Shown here piece after piece: positions 7,903 to 15,618 of a stretch of DNA of 48,611 bases. The stretch is from Tsuneonella suprasediminis (lineage in GTDB: Bacteria > Pseudomonadota > Alphaproteobacteria > Sphingomonadales > Sphingomonadaceae). Positions within the stretch are counted from its first letter, which is position 1; each line of letters begins with the position of its first letter. The notes under the pieces are model-generated. The model did not search any database. It saw nothing but the letters and a program-made list of their open reading frames with translations, and had not been told where the DNA came from. The stretch spans positions 1 through 48,611 of the forward strand of contig NZ_RAHJ01000021.1 of the NCBI RefSeq assembly GCF_003605755.1. Direction: 5' to 3'. Both the position numbers and the translations under genes were made by a program.

Positions 7903-8403
7903 TTACTTGTCTTCGGTCTTCTTGGCGGCCGGCTTCTTGGCCGGGGCCTTCTTCTCAGCAGCGGGCTTTTCAGCAGCCGCGGCCTTTGCAGCAGGCTTCT
8001 TAGTTGCCGTAGCTTTCTTCGGAGCATCGGCCTTGTCGGCCGTTGCAGCGTCATCAGCCTTCGGAGCGGCTTCCTTCTTGGGAGCAGCCTTCTTATCGGC
8101 CTTGCTGTCGCCCACTGCGGTGATACGCAGCAGTGTCATCTGCTGGCGATGGCCAGCCTTCCGACGATAATTGTGGCGACGACGCTTCTTAAAGACGACG
8201 ACCTTCTCGCTCTTCGCCTGGGCAATAATCTCGGCCGAAACGACGACCTTGGCCGCATCGGCCATCTTGTCGCCTTCGCCCGCCAGCAGGACATCGCCCA
8301 GCGTAACGGTATCGCCGGCTTCGCCTGCCAGCTTTTCGACTGCGATTTTGTCTCCGGCGGCAACCCGGTATTGCTTGCCGCCCGTGCGCACAACTGCGAA
8401 CAT
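7903..8403 (-). CDS. rplU: 50S ribosomal protein L21 with long Lys/Ala-rich tail
   Basis: Ribosomal protein bL21. The first 100 or so residues are the conserved fold ([41 protein letters not shown]). The protein is 166 residues, against about 103 for the usual bacterial form; the extra 60 residues are a low-complexity lysine, alanine and proline tail ([12 protein letters not shown]). Such tails occur in other sphingomonads and are probably disordered and RNA-contacting. It is first in the rplU-rpmA transcript. Confidence 0.97.
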   Translation of the reverse strand: MFAVVRTGGKQYRVAAGDKIAVEKLAGEAGDTVTLGDVLLAGEGDKMADAAKVVVSAEIIAQAKSEKVVVFKKRRRHNYRRKAGHRQQMTLLRITAVGDSKADKKAAPKKEAAPKADDAATADKADAPKKATATKKPAAKAAAAEKPAAEKKAPAKKPAAKKTEDK

Positions 8404-8430
8404 GGTGGTTGTCTCTCAATCTCGTGTGAA

Positions 8431-8523
8431 CCGCCCTCAAGTGGGCGGCGCGCCCGATCGGCCACCAGAAGGTAGCTTCTCGGAAAGATGGGTGCCGTTA
8501 AGGTAAGAGGGCGGCCAAGTCAA
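8431..8523 (-). promoter_or_regulatory. Upstream region of rplU: -35 box and leader hairpin
   Basis: TTGACT at 8523-8518 (minus strand) is a good -35. A weak -10 (TAACGG) lies 17 bp on, at 8500-8495. Inside the leader, CCGCCC-TCAAGT-GGGCGG at 8431-8448 forms a 6-bp hairpin about 27 bases before the start codon. It could serve in feedback control, which is common for ribosomal operons, but this is inference. Confidence 0.4.
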
Positions 8524-8585
8524 CGTGTGGAATGCATAAACCTGCGAAGGCTGGAATCGCGCGCTGCCCGTGCTATGGCGGCGGC

Positions 8586-9101
8586 GTGAACCGATCGACT
8601 ATCTTTCTACCATTTGCGATCCTCGCATTGACTGCGGGGTGCGCCTCCAGCGAAGGCTATCCATCGCTGGCTATGCGCGATGCAGAGCGGGTATCTGGCA
8701 CTTTTTCTCCCACCACTGAAGGCGACGGCACAGATCAGGCGCCTCCGCCAGAAATCCCCGCAGACGCAGCACTTTCCACTCGCATCGACGGGCTTTTGAA
8801 TGCCGCTAAGGCCGCGCACACCCGCTTCATGGATGCGGCCCCCCGTGCTCAACGTTTGGCAAGCGCCGCTGGGGGTATCGGAAGTGACAGCTGGGCCAGC
8901 GCGCAGGTCGCATTGGCCGATCTCGAATCGCAGCGCAGTCAGGCCGCCATTGCACTATCCACACTTGATGAAATGCATGTGGAAGGTGTCACCACCAATA
9001 CGCTGCCCGGGGTCGTTACAGAGGCGCGCGACACAGTTATTTCTTTGATCGGTGAAGAGGATACACTTCTTTCACAGTTGCGGGCAAAGGTGCGCGGATG
9101 A
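8586..9101 (+). CDS. Hypothetical lipoprotein upstream of the FNR gene
   Basis: A predicted lipoprotein of 171 residues from the GTG at 8586; the lipobox LTAGC puts the lipidated cysteine at residue 19. The rest has a Pro/Gly-rich linker and an alanine-rich helical region (IDGLLNAAKAAHTRFMDAA, QVALADLESQRSQAAIAL). I do not recognise the family. The frame is open upstream to 8532, but only the GTG start places the signal peptide at the N-terminus. Its stop overlaps the start of the FNR-type gene (ATGA at 9098-9101), so the two are translationally coupled. Confidence 0.75.
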   Translation: MNRSTIFLPFAILALTAGCASSEGYPSLAMRDAERVSGTFSPTTEGDGTDQAPPPEIPADAALSTRIDGLLNAAKAAHTRFMDAAPRAQRLASAAGGIGSDSWASAQVALADLESQRSQAAIALSTLDEMHVEGVTTNTLPGVVTEARDTVISLIGEEDTLLSQLRAKVRG

Positions 9102-9787
9102 CACTTGCTTGTGATACCTGCTCCGTTCGCGATCGTGCCGCATGTTCAGTGTTGGCGGAGGCAGATCGTGCCGAGTTGTCGCGGATTGGCACGACCCGCC
9201 GCCTTGAACGTGGAGAAAGCCTGTTTTTTGCGGGGGATAGCAGCGACAGTTGCGCCACTTTGGTACGTGGCGCGCTGAAAGTCAGCTCGCTGGATGCCGA
9301 AGGGACAGAACGTATTCTCGCGCTCGTCCATCCCGCTGGATTTGCAGGGGAATTGTTCCAGCCCTTCACCCACCACGACGTGACGGCCCTGACCGACAGC
9401 GAACTGTGCGTGTTCGGGCGAAAGGATCTGGAAGCCGCGCTGGAGCGTTACCCCGAACTCGCCCGTGCGTTGCTCCGCCGATCGCAGGAAGATCTGTTTG
9501 CCGCCCGCGACTTACTGGCATTGACGGGCAAGCGCGAAGTCCGTGCCCGGCTCGCGGGCCTCATTCTGGCAATGGCACGCGCGGCCAGCGATTCGCCATG
9601 TCACCCCGCGGAACGATTCGAACTGCCGCTAAGTCGCGGAGAAATCGCGGCAATGCTTGGCACTACCATCGAAACGATCAGCCGCCGGATGACCGAGCTT
9701 GAGCGTGACGAGGTGATCCGGCGCACAGGTACGCGCGGAATCGAACTGGCCGATCCCGCGCGTCTGGCCGATCTGGCCCAGGGATAA
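9098..9787 (+). CDS. FNR-type oxygen-sensing transcriptional regulator
   Basis: A Crp/Fnr-family regulator of 229 residues. Cysteines C5, C8, C16 and C104 match the spacing expected for an oxygen-labile [4Fe-4S] cluster. A cyclic-nucleotide-like beta roll spans about 20-125, a dimer helix follows, and the winged helix-turn-helix at about 175-210 includes E192, S195 and R196 in IETISRRMTEL, the residues that in FNR read TTGAT-N4-ATCAA. It would activate or repress genes when oxygen is low. It is coupled to the upstream lipoprotein gene. A perfect FNR box lies 139 bp beyond its stop codon. Confidence 0.92.
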   Translation: MTLACDTCSVRDRAACSVLAEADRAELSRIGTTRRLERGESLFFAGDSSDSCATLVRGALKVSSLDAEGTERILALVHPAGFAGELFQPFTHHDVTALTDSELCVFGRKDLEAALERYPELARALLRRSQEDLFAARDLLALTGKREVRARLAGLILAMARAASDSPCHPAERFELPLSRGEIAAMLGTTIETISRRMTELERDEVIRRTGTRGIELADPARLADLAQG

Positions 9788-9848
9788 AGGCCGCAAAATA
9801 TCCCAACACCAGACCGGGCGCAGTCTTTGCCCGCGAAATAATTGATAT

Positions 9849-9866
9849 GGAGCAAGGAATTGCTCC
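9849..9866. terminator. Hairpin with GGAA tetraloop
   Basis: GGAGCAA-GGAA-TTGCTCC forms a perfect 7-bp stem capped by a GNRA-type loop. On the minus strand it is followed by ATATCAATTATTT. It may end the FNR transcript, the moa transcript, or a short RNA started near 9887. Confidence 0.5.
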
Positions 9867-9925
9867 AAAATCTTCTGTGAAATCGTGCTACGCTTAAGAG
9901 CCTAGGGCACCTACGGCACCAATCA

Positions 9926-9939
9926 TTGATTTACATCAA
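9926..9939. promoter_or_regulatory. Perfect FNR box TTGATTTACATCAA
   Basis: Both half sites match the FNR consensus TTGAT-N4-ATCAA exactly. The site lies in the spacer between the convergent FNR gene and moaE, so it is not in front of an annotated start codon. On the minus strand a weak -10 (TCTTAA, 9899-9894) lies at a spacing near that of a class II FNR promoter. Confidence 0.65.
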
Positions 9940-9956
9940 GATCGAAGCTGAGGCCG

Positions 9957-10424
9957 TTACCACCGCTCGCGATCGTGCAAGTCCTGCGCCCTCGGTTCGA
10001 TCCACCGCCAGCCTTCCGCGGTGCGCTCACGTTTCCAGAACCATGCAGCCGATTTCAAATGATCCATCATAAAATCAACTACTTGGAAGGCGGAACGGCG
10101 ATGGGCGGAAGCGGCAGCGACCAGCACGATTGGGTCGCCCGGTTCCATCACCCCCACCCGATGCCAAACCAGCAACCCATCGAGCGCCCAGCGGGCCAGC
10201 GCGTCACTCGCCAAATCGACCATGCCCGGCAGAGTAAGTGGTTCATAATGCGTGAGTTCAAGCCCACTCACACCGTCGCCGGGGCGCACCGAACCTGTGA
10301 AACTGACAACCGCCCCGCTTTGCCGGTAAACCCTTTGAAATTGCGCGAGAACTTCTCCTGCCGCGAAACCGCTGTGGAGCAGCCGGATATCCAGCGGAAC
10401 ATCGATCGCCACGTCAGCCACCAC
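9957..10424 (-). CDS. moaE: Molybdopterin synthase catalytic subunit
   Basis: MoaE, 155 residues, the large subunit that with thiocarboxylated MoaD converts cyclic pyranopterin monophosphate to molybdopterin. Recognisable parts are GAVVSFTGSVRP, ELTHYEPL, WHRVGVMEPGDPIVLVAAAS, and HLKSAAWFWKRE with the conserved lysines. The start is one of two consecutive GTG codons at 10424/10421 and overlaps the end of moaD. It is the last gene of the thrC-to-moaE run. Confidence 0.93.
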   Translation of the reverse strand: MVADVAIDVPLDIRLLHSGFAAGEVLAQFQRVYRQSGAVVSFTGSVRPGDGVSGLELTHYEPLTLPGMVDLASDALARWALDGLLVWHRVGVMEPGDPIVLVAAASAHRRSAFQVVDFMMDHLKSAAWFWKRERTAEGWRWIEPRAQDLHDRERW

Positions 10425-10656
10425 TAACCGGCGGTAATAGCGCGATTTCTTGCCCATCAAGGGCAACCAGCGCCGTCTTGTCCGGCAATACATGGCCCTG
10501 ACAGGCAACGTGGATACGCTCGCCCTGCAATTGCTCCGCCACTGTTCGGGGCACTGCCTCCAGCAACTGCCCCCAGCTCAGCGGTGCCGGCAAGCTCATC
10601 TCCGCCGTATCAAAAAGGTCAGATAAGGGGCCGAGAAACAACACTTTTACCGCCAC
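10414..10656 (-). CDS. moaD: Molybdopterin synthase sulfur carrier subunit
   Basis: A ubiquitin-fold sulfur carrier, 80 residues from the GTG at 10656, four bases after the moaA stop. The C-terminus ends PPVSGG, the Gly-Gly tail that is adenylated and thiocarboxylated. The N-terminus VKVLFLGPLSDLF is typical. It overlaps moaE by 11 bases, as expected for two subunits made in equal amounts. Confidence 0.9.
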   Translation of the reverse strand: MAVKVLFLGPLSDLFDTAEMSLPAPLSWGQLLEAVPRTVAEQLQGERIHVACQGHVLPDKTALVALDGQEIALLPPVSGG

Positions 10657-10660
10657 CTCA

Positions 10661-11650
10661 CTACCCCCCGGTGACCGACATATGGCGTGCCTGTGCGGGT
10701 GCGGCGCCGCGCTCGGTAATGGCGAACCGGTGGCGTTCGGGCTTGATCCGCATCGCTTCGTCGAGGACGCTGTCGAGTGCGGCCTGCGGATCGGGTGAGC
10801 GGAGTGCGGCGCGGAGATCGACCCGCTCTCCACCCCCCAGACAAGGGTAAAGCTGCCCCGTAGAAGTCACCCGTATCCGATTGCAACCATTACAGAAGTT
10901 ATCGGTCAGCGGGGTGATAAAGCCAATCCGCCCACCGGTTTCGCGCACATCGAAATACCGCGCGGGGCCGCTGGTGCGATAGCTGCTTGGCGACAGATTC
11001 CAGTGCATATCCAGAACCTTACGCACTTCGGTCAGGGGTAGATAGTGATCGACGCGGTCACCATCGACTTTGCCCAGCGGCATGACTTCGATCAGCGAGA
11101 CATCGTGCCCTTCGCCATGGGCCCATTCGATCAGGTTCGGCAAATTCGATTCATTGACAGATTTAAGTGCCACCACATTGATTTTAATCGTCAACCCCGC
11201 CGCTTTGGCCGCCGCAATTCCGGCCAGCACATCGGGCAAACGATCCCGCCGGGTCAGCGTCGCGAAGGTTTCGCGGTCGAGGGTATCGAGAGAGACATTG
11301 ATCCGCCGGACCCCGGCGCGGGCGAGCGCAGCGGCGTTCGCGGCCAGTTGAGTGCCATTGGTGGTGACAGTTAACTCATTGAGACCATTTCCCAATTTCT
11401 GCCCCAAGCGGGTAATGAGATCGATCGCATCGCGCCGCACCAGCGGTTCACCGCCGGTAATACGGATCTTGTTCACTCCGCGTGCGATAAACCCTTGAGC
11501 GAGTTTATATAATTCATCGATAGTCAGCAGATCGCGGCGCGGCAGGAACCGCATGGCTTCGGGCATGCAATAAGCGCAGCGTAAGTCGCAGCGGTCGGTT
11601 ATCGACAGGCGCAGGTACGAAATCGTGCGCTGGAAACCATCGACCAGCAT
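10661..11650 (-). CDS. moaA: GTP 3',8-cyclase (molybdenum cofactor synthesis, radical SAM)
   Basis: MoaA, 329 residues, a radical SAM enzyme that converts GTP to the precursor of cyclic pyranopterin monophosphate. The N-terminal [4Fe-4S] motif is C21, C25, C28 (CDLRCAYC). The second cluster is formed by FCNGC and the later cysteine in LYPCLGG near the C-terminus. TGGEPLVRRD is the SAM-binding stretch. The C-terminus ends VTGG, the conserved Gly-Gly that enters the active site. No moaC or moaB is present in the window. Confidence 0.96.
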   Translation of the reverse strand: MLVDGFQRTISYLRLSITDRCDLRCAYCMPEAMRFLPRRDLLTIDELYKLAQGFIARGVNKIRITGGEPLVRRDAIDLITRLGQKLGNGLNELTVTTNGTQLAANAAALARAGVRRINVSLDTLDRETFATLTRRDRLPDVLAGIAAAKAAGLTIKINVVALKSVNESNLPNLIEWAHGEGHDVSLIEVMPLGKVDGDRVDHYLPLTEVRKVLDMHWNLSPSSYRTSGPARYFDVRETGGRIGFITPLTDNFCNGCNRIRVTSTGQLYPCLGGGERVDLRAALRSPDPQAALDSVLDEAMRIKPERHRFAITERGAAPAQARHMSVTGG

Positions 11651-11655
11651 TCTCG

Positions 11656-11997
11656 CTACCCTGCCCTTTCATCAACAGAAAGGCTATCGACCTGAAAACA
11701 TTGGCCCGTCACCCCTGGCGCGCGCTCCAGATAGGCCAGCGTGGCGGCAATCGCCGCATCGTCGCCGCCGATCAATGCATTGACACGTTTGACACTAAAT
11801 GCCCGTGCAAGTTCCTGAACTGCGGAATGAATCCAGCCCTCGCCCTGAAATTCGCCCGAATTTATCACTAAGGCCAGCGATAATGCCTCCGACTGAAGCA
11901 ACAGACGCGCTTTTGGCGCCCAATCGGCATAAAATACCTGTGCCGCGTCCAGCGCATCGCCCGGCAATGGCCCGATCCGCAGGACGGCCTGCGCCAT
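11656..11997 (-). CDS. Hypothetical protein between folB and moaA
   Basis: A 113-residue protein that I do not recognise. Its ATG overlaps the folB stop (TGATG), and its own stop is 5 bp before moaA. Stretches such as LSLALVINSGEF and RVNALIGGDDAAIAATLAYLERAPGVTGQCFQVD resemble the second half of a Rossmann-fold dehydrogenase, including the position where SDR enzymes read V-T-G-Q near the C-terminus. A shortened or degenerate SDR-like protein is possible. The tight coupling on both sides argues for a real gene. Confidence 0.7.
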   Translation of the reverse strand: MAQAVLRIGPLPGDALDAAQVFYADWAPKARLLLQSEALSLALVINSGEFQGEGWIHSAVQELARAFSVKRVNALIGGDDAAIAATLAYLERAPGVTGQCFQVDSLSVDERAG

Positions 11998-12368
11998 CAG
12001 CGCCGATCCCGACTCAATGTCATGCCGATTTTTTCGCCCGCTTCGGCAATCGCCAGCTTAACGATTTTGACCGTGACGCGCTGGACCCGTTCATCGGCCA
12101 CGAACAGCGTTTCGCAAATGTGATCGGCCACCGCTTCGATCAGTTTGAAATGAACCCCGGCGGGCAAAGCTTCGCTGGCCGCGAATTTCAGTTCCATGTA
12201 ATTCTTGCTGGCATCGAGCGGGGTGTCGGGCGCGTAGTGATCGGCGGGCTTCAGCTCCGCCGTGACAGAGATCCGCAATGGTTGCGGCTTGCCCGTTTCC
12301 TCCGAATAAATTCCGGTGAGCACATCGACTTCGAGGTCGGCAACTTCCAGCGTCAGCGAATCGGCCAT
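11997..12368 (-). CDS. folB: Dihydroneopterin aldolase
   Basis: A FolB-like pterin enzyme of 123 residues acting in tetrahydrofolate synthesis. The fold signatures are LEVDVLTGIYSEETGKPQPL, NYMELKFAASEAL, HFKLIEAVADHICETLF and VTVKIVKLAIAEAGEKIGM. The conserved glutamate after the GIY segment and the lysine in the KIVK segment fit the family. It lies 11 bp after the methyltransferase gene. FolP, a later enzyme of the same pathway, is at the other end of the window. Confidence 0.88.
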   Translation of the reverse strand: MADSLTLEVADLEVDVLTGIYSEETGKPQPLRISVTAELKPADHYAPDTPLDASKNYMELKFAASEALPAGVHFKLIEAVADHICETLFVADERVQRVTVKIVKLAIAEAGEKIGMTLSRDRR

Positions 12369-12379
12369 ATGTCTTGTCC

Positions 12380-13270
12380 TTAGCCCGGATTGGACCAGCG
12401 CGCGAAAATCGCGGTGGGCAGCAGGCGGCCCCCTTCCCCCTCTTCGCGCACAGAGAGGTCACCGTGTTCGATCGTGCCGGGCATCCCGGCAAAGGTTTCC
12501 GCCAGCAATCCGCCCAGCGCAAGGCTGCTCATCCGCACGGCATAGACAGTGAGGAACAGGAAACGGCTGTCACCATCCAACAGGCGGCGGCAATCGGCCA
12601 CCAGCGGCCCCAGCCCTTCCTCTATCCGCCAGGTTTCCCCGTTCGGCCCGCGACCGAATTTGGGCGGATCGAGGATAATCCCGTCATAGCGCCGTTCGCG
12701 CCGCACTTCACGCGCGGCGAATTTGGCGGCATCGTCCACCAGCCAGCGGATCGGGCGGTCGCCCATTCCCGCCAGCGCGGCGTTGTCGCGGGCCTGCGCG
12801 ACCGATTTCTTGCTGGCATCGACATGCGCCACCGGACCATGCGCGCTGAGCGCCAGCGATCCCACCCCGGTATAGCCGAACAGGTTGAGCGTCTGCGCAT
12901 CGTCCCGCCCAGCCAGCTGATCGCGCATCCAGCTCCACACCGGGGCCATATCGGGGAAGAATCCCAGATGGCGAAACGGGGTGCAACTGGCGGTGAAGCG
13001 GACATCGTCCCACGCCATCGGCCACCCTTCGCGCGGTACCTGCCCGCTGAAACGCCAGCGCCCGCCGCCGTCTTCATCCGAACCGGGCACGAATTCGCCA
13101 TCGGCCTGCCAGTCGGGCAGGCGCGGCGACCACATCGCCTGCGGTTCGGGCCGGATAAAGCGATAGCGGCCGTACCGTTCCAGTTTCCGCCCGTGGCCCG
13201 AATCGACCAGGCCGTAATCGGCCCAGCCTTCACCCGCCATCAGGTGCGGTTGTTCGATCAGCTGAGCCAT
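12380..13270 (-). CDS. Class I SAM-dependent methyltransferase, RlmI/RlmK-like
   Basis: A methyltransferase of 296 residues in the family of 23S rRNA cytosine or guanine methyltransferases. The SAM-binding motif is LNLFGYTGVGSLALSAHG, the acidic residue follows in HVDASKKSV, and ILDPPKFGRG is the catalytic DPPK-type motif. The N-terminal 100 residues are less conserved. Its ATG overlaps the thrC stop (TGATG), so the two are coupled; this pairing gives no direct hint about the target RNA. Confidence 0.87.
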   Translation of the reverse strand: MAQLIEQPHLMAGEGWADYGLVDSGHGRKLERYGRYRFIRPEPQAMWSPRLPDWQADGEFVPGSDEDGGGRWRFSGQVPREGWPMAWDDVRFTASCTPFRHLGFFPDMAPVWSWMRDQLAGRDDAQTLNLFGYTGVGSLALSAHGPVAHVDASKKSVAQARDNAALAGMGDRPIRWLVDDAAKFAAREVRRERRYDGIILDPPKFGRGPNGETWRIEEGLGPLVADCRRLLDGDSRFLFLTVYAVRMSSLALGGLLAETFAGMPGTIEHGDLSVREEGEGGRLLPTAIFARWSNPG

Positions 13271-14670
13271 CAGGCCGAAGGCGTCGCCAGTCCGGCGACA
13301 TAGGCGCGCACGGCTTCGTAATCGCCGGGCAGCTCGTCATAGCGTTCTTCGCGGGCGAACAGATCGCCCACCCGTGCGGGCAGATGCGGGCGGGTGCCGG
13401 TGGCACGTTCCACCGCATCGCGGAACTTGGCCGGATGCGCGGTAGCCAGCGTGACCACGGGTACATCGGCCGCGATATCCGCCGCCCGTGCCGCATGCAG
13501 GCCAATGGCGGTATGCGGATCGAGCACTTCGCCGCAGTTTTCCCATGCCCAGCGCATCGCTTCGCCCATATCCTTGGCATCGGCGCGCGCGCTGGTGAAC
13601 AGCGCCGCGGCACCTTCGCGCTGGGCATTGGTGAGGCGCATCGCCTTGCTCGCTTCGAAACCGCGCATCTGTTCGGCCAGCGCCGCGCCATCGCGCCCGC
13701 CGGCATCGAACAGCAGGCGTTCGAAATTCGAACTGACCTGAATATCCATGCTCGGCGCGGCAGTGGGGGTGACCGTGCCCGCCGAATAGTCGCCATCGGT
13801 CAACGCACGGTGGAGAATGTCGTTCACATTGGTCGCCACGATCAGTTGTTCGATCGGCAACCCCATCTGCGCCGCGACATAGCCCGCAAACACGTCTCCG
13901 AAATTGCCCGTCGGCACGGCAAAGGCCACTTTGCGTTCGGGCGCGCCCAGTTGCAACGCGGCGGCAAAGTAATAGACCACTTGCGCCATCAGCCGCGCCC
14001 AGTTGATCGAATTGACCGCGCTGATGCGGAATCGCCCGGTCATCTCACTATCGGCAAACATGCGCTTCACCATCGCCTGCGCGTCGTCGAACGAACCGTC
14101 GATGGCGATATTGTGGACATTGGGCGCCAGCACAGTGGTCATCTGGCGGCGCTGTACATCGCTGACCCGGCCGTTGGGGTGCAGCATGAACACATCGACC
14201 TGCGCGCGACCCGCCAGCGCATCGATTGCCGCGCTGCCGGTGTCCCCGCTCGTCGCGCCGACAATCGTAAGGTGATCGCTGCGGCGCGAGAGGAATTCTT
14301 CGAACAGCAGGCCCAGCAATTGCAGCGCCACGTCCTTGAACGCCAGCGTCGGCCCGTGGAACAGTTCGAGCACCCAGTTCTGTTCATCCAGCTGGACCAG
14401 AGGCGTCACCGCCGCGTGGGCAAACCGGCCATAAGCCTGTTCACACAGTTCCAGCAGCCGTTCGGGCGACAGGCTTTCCCCCACGAATGGCTGCATGACT
14501 TTCGCCGCCAGTTGCGGATAGGGCAACCCGCGCAGCGCCGCGATCTCGGCAGCCGAGAAACGTGGCCACGCGCGCGGCAGATACAGCCCGCCATCGCTGG
14601 CCAGCCCGGCCAGAGTGACGTGTTCGAAATCGAGCGCAGGCGCGCTCCCACGGGTTGAGACATATTCCAT
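13270..14670 (-). CDS. thrC: Threonine synthase
   Basis: A PLP enzyme of 466 residues that converts O-phosphohomoserine to threonine. The start MEYVSTRG, GLASDGGLYLP, and HGPTLAFKDVALQLLG with PLP lysine K112 are diagnostic; TSGDTGSAAI and PTGNFGDVFAGY also match. It is the first gene of the compact minus-strand run ending at moaE. Upstream of it are repeat arrays, so the promoter must lie in or near them. Confidence 0.97.
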   Translation of the reverse strand: MEYVSTRGSAPALDFEHVTLAGLASDGGLYLPRAWPRFSAAEIAALRGLPYPQLAAKVMQPFVGESLSPERLLELCEQAYGRFAHAAVTPLVQLDEQNWVLELFHGPTLAFKDVALQLLGLLFEEFLSRRSDHLTIVGATSGDTGSAAIDALAGRAQVDVFMLHPNGRVSDVQRRQMTTVLAPNVHNIAIDGSFDDAQAMVKRMFADSEMTGRFRISAVNSINWARLMAQVVYYFAAALQLGAPERKVAFAVPTGNFGDVFAGYVAAQMGLPIEQLIVATNVNDILHRALTDGDYSAGTVTPTAAPSMDIQVSSNFERLLFDAGGRDGAALAEQMRGFEASKAMRLTNAQREGAAALFTSARADAKDMGEAMRWAWENCGEVLDPHTAIGLHAARAADIAADVPVVTLATAHPAKFRDAVERATGTRPHLPARVGDLFAREERYDELPGDYEAVRAYVAGLATPSA

Positions 14671-14765
14671 CGTGCGCCGCGCTTATCCCGCGAAAGCGCG
14701 AGCGGCAAGCAAACGCGACTTTAGCGGGGAAAAGCGGTGGGGTTTGTTTGGGGGTTTATTGGGCA

Positions 14766-14797
14766 AGCTGGACCCCGGCTCAGGGGCCGGGGTGACG
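14766..14797. repeat. Half copy of palindromic repeat A
   Basis: The segment matches the right half of the 89-bp repeat A seen complete at 43877, 47989 and 48444 (CTGGACCCCGGCTC then GGCCGGGGTGACG). Confidence 0.7.
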
Positions 14798-14844
14798 ACA
14801 GCGGACAGAATGCTATGTCCTATTTCGACAAGGACACGCCTCTT

Positions 14845-15330
14845 GTCATTGCGAGGAGGCGCAGGCGACGTGGCAATCCATGAACCGCCGTCAGCCCCAG
14901 CCACAACCGCCGCGATGGGCGGAACCGCCGGGTGGAAGCTTATCACACGAAGGCGCGAAGGCACGAAGTGGGTTTGGCTGAGGGGTAGAGCCATTAACCA
15001 CAATACTATCGCGTCTTCCCCACCCTCGTCATTGCGAGGACCCGCAGGCGACGTGGCAATCCATGAACCGCCGTCAGCCCCAGCCACAACCGCCGCGTCA
15101 GGCGGAACCGCCGGGTGGAAGGTTGTCACACGAAGGCGCGAAGGTACGAAGTGGGCTTGGTTGAGGGGTAAAGTCATTAACCACAACACTATCGCGCCTT
15201 CCCCACGCTCGTCATTGCGAGGAGCCGCAGGCGACGTGGCAATCCATGAACCGTCGTCAGCCCCAACCACAACCGCCGCGATGGGCAGAACAGCCAGTCC
15301 GTGGATTACTTCACTCCGTTCGCAATGACG
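14845..15330. repeat. Tandem array of a 182-183 bp unit built on repeat B
   Basis: Units begin at 14845, 15027 and 15210, each opening with TCATTGCGAGG and CAGGCGACGTGGCAATCCA. The first two are followed by a shared spacer with CACACGAAGGCGCGAAGG and ACCACAA(T/C)ACTATCGCG. The third goes on to the full inverted partner (GTTCGCAATGACG) and so forms a complete repeat B at 15210-15330. Long open frames on both strands here are by-products of the repeat. Confidence 0.85.
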
Positions 15331-15412
15331 AAGGGTGGGCGCACAGGCCACCCATTGGATACACGGCGCACTCCCCGCATACGTTCCCGCCGGATACGTT
15401 CGCCCCCCACAG

Positions 15413-15441
15413 CGTCGCCCCGGACTTGATCCGGGGCCCAG
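15413..15441. repeat. Left half copy of palindromic repeat A
   Basis: CGTCGCCCCGGACTTGATCC followed by GGGGCCCAGC matches the left half of repeat A. It is on the thrC-distal side of the tandem array, while a right half lies at 14766, so the array may have been inserted into, or assembled around, a full copy. Confidence 0.65.
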
Positions 15442-15618
15442 CTTTTCTTCGCGCGCCACTTTGCCCCGCGCTCTGTCAAAGAATCACATCAGGACACACC
15501 ACAAACAGCCAGTAATAGGGCACTAGCTATCTAAGAGTCGCCTCTGCATAGAATTCCCTTTGACTTCGCCCGAAAAATAACAATCATCGCAATTCCAAAT
15601 AATTAGGGGGAATATACG

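Noticed and set aside
13384-14658. A 424-codon plus-strand frame
   Set aside because: It mirrors thrC, whose product is unmistakable; codon composition is that of an antisense frame.
14845-15330. Possible CRISPR array
   Set aside because: The units are about 183 bp, the spacers are alike rather than unique, and there are no cas genes.
14683-15459. A 258-codon minus-strand frame and a similar plus-strand frame
   Set aside because: Both are translations of the repeat B array; the recurring peptides (CERSE, SWIATSP, PRNDE) are the usual by-product of this repeat family.
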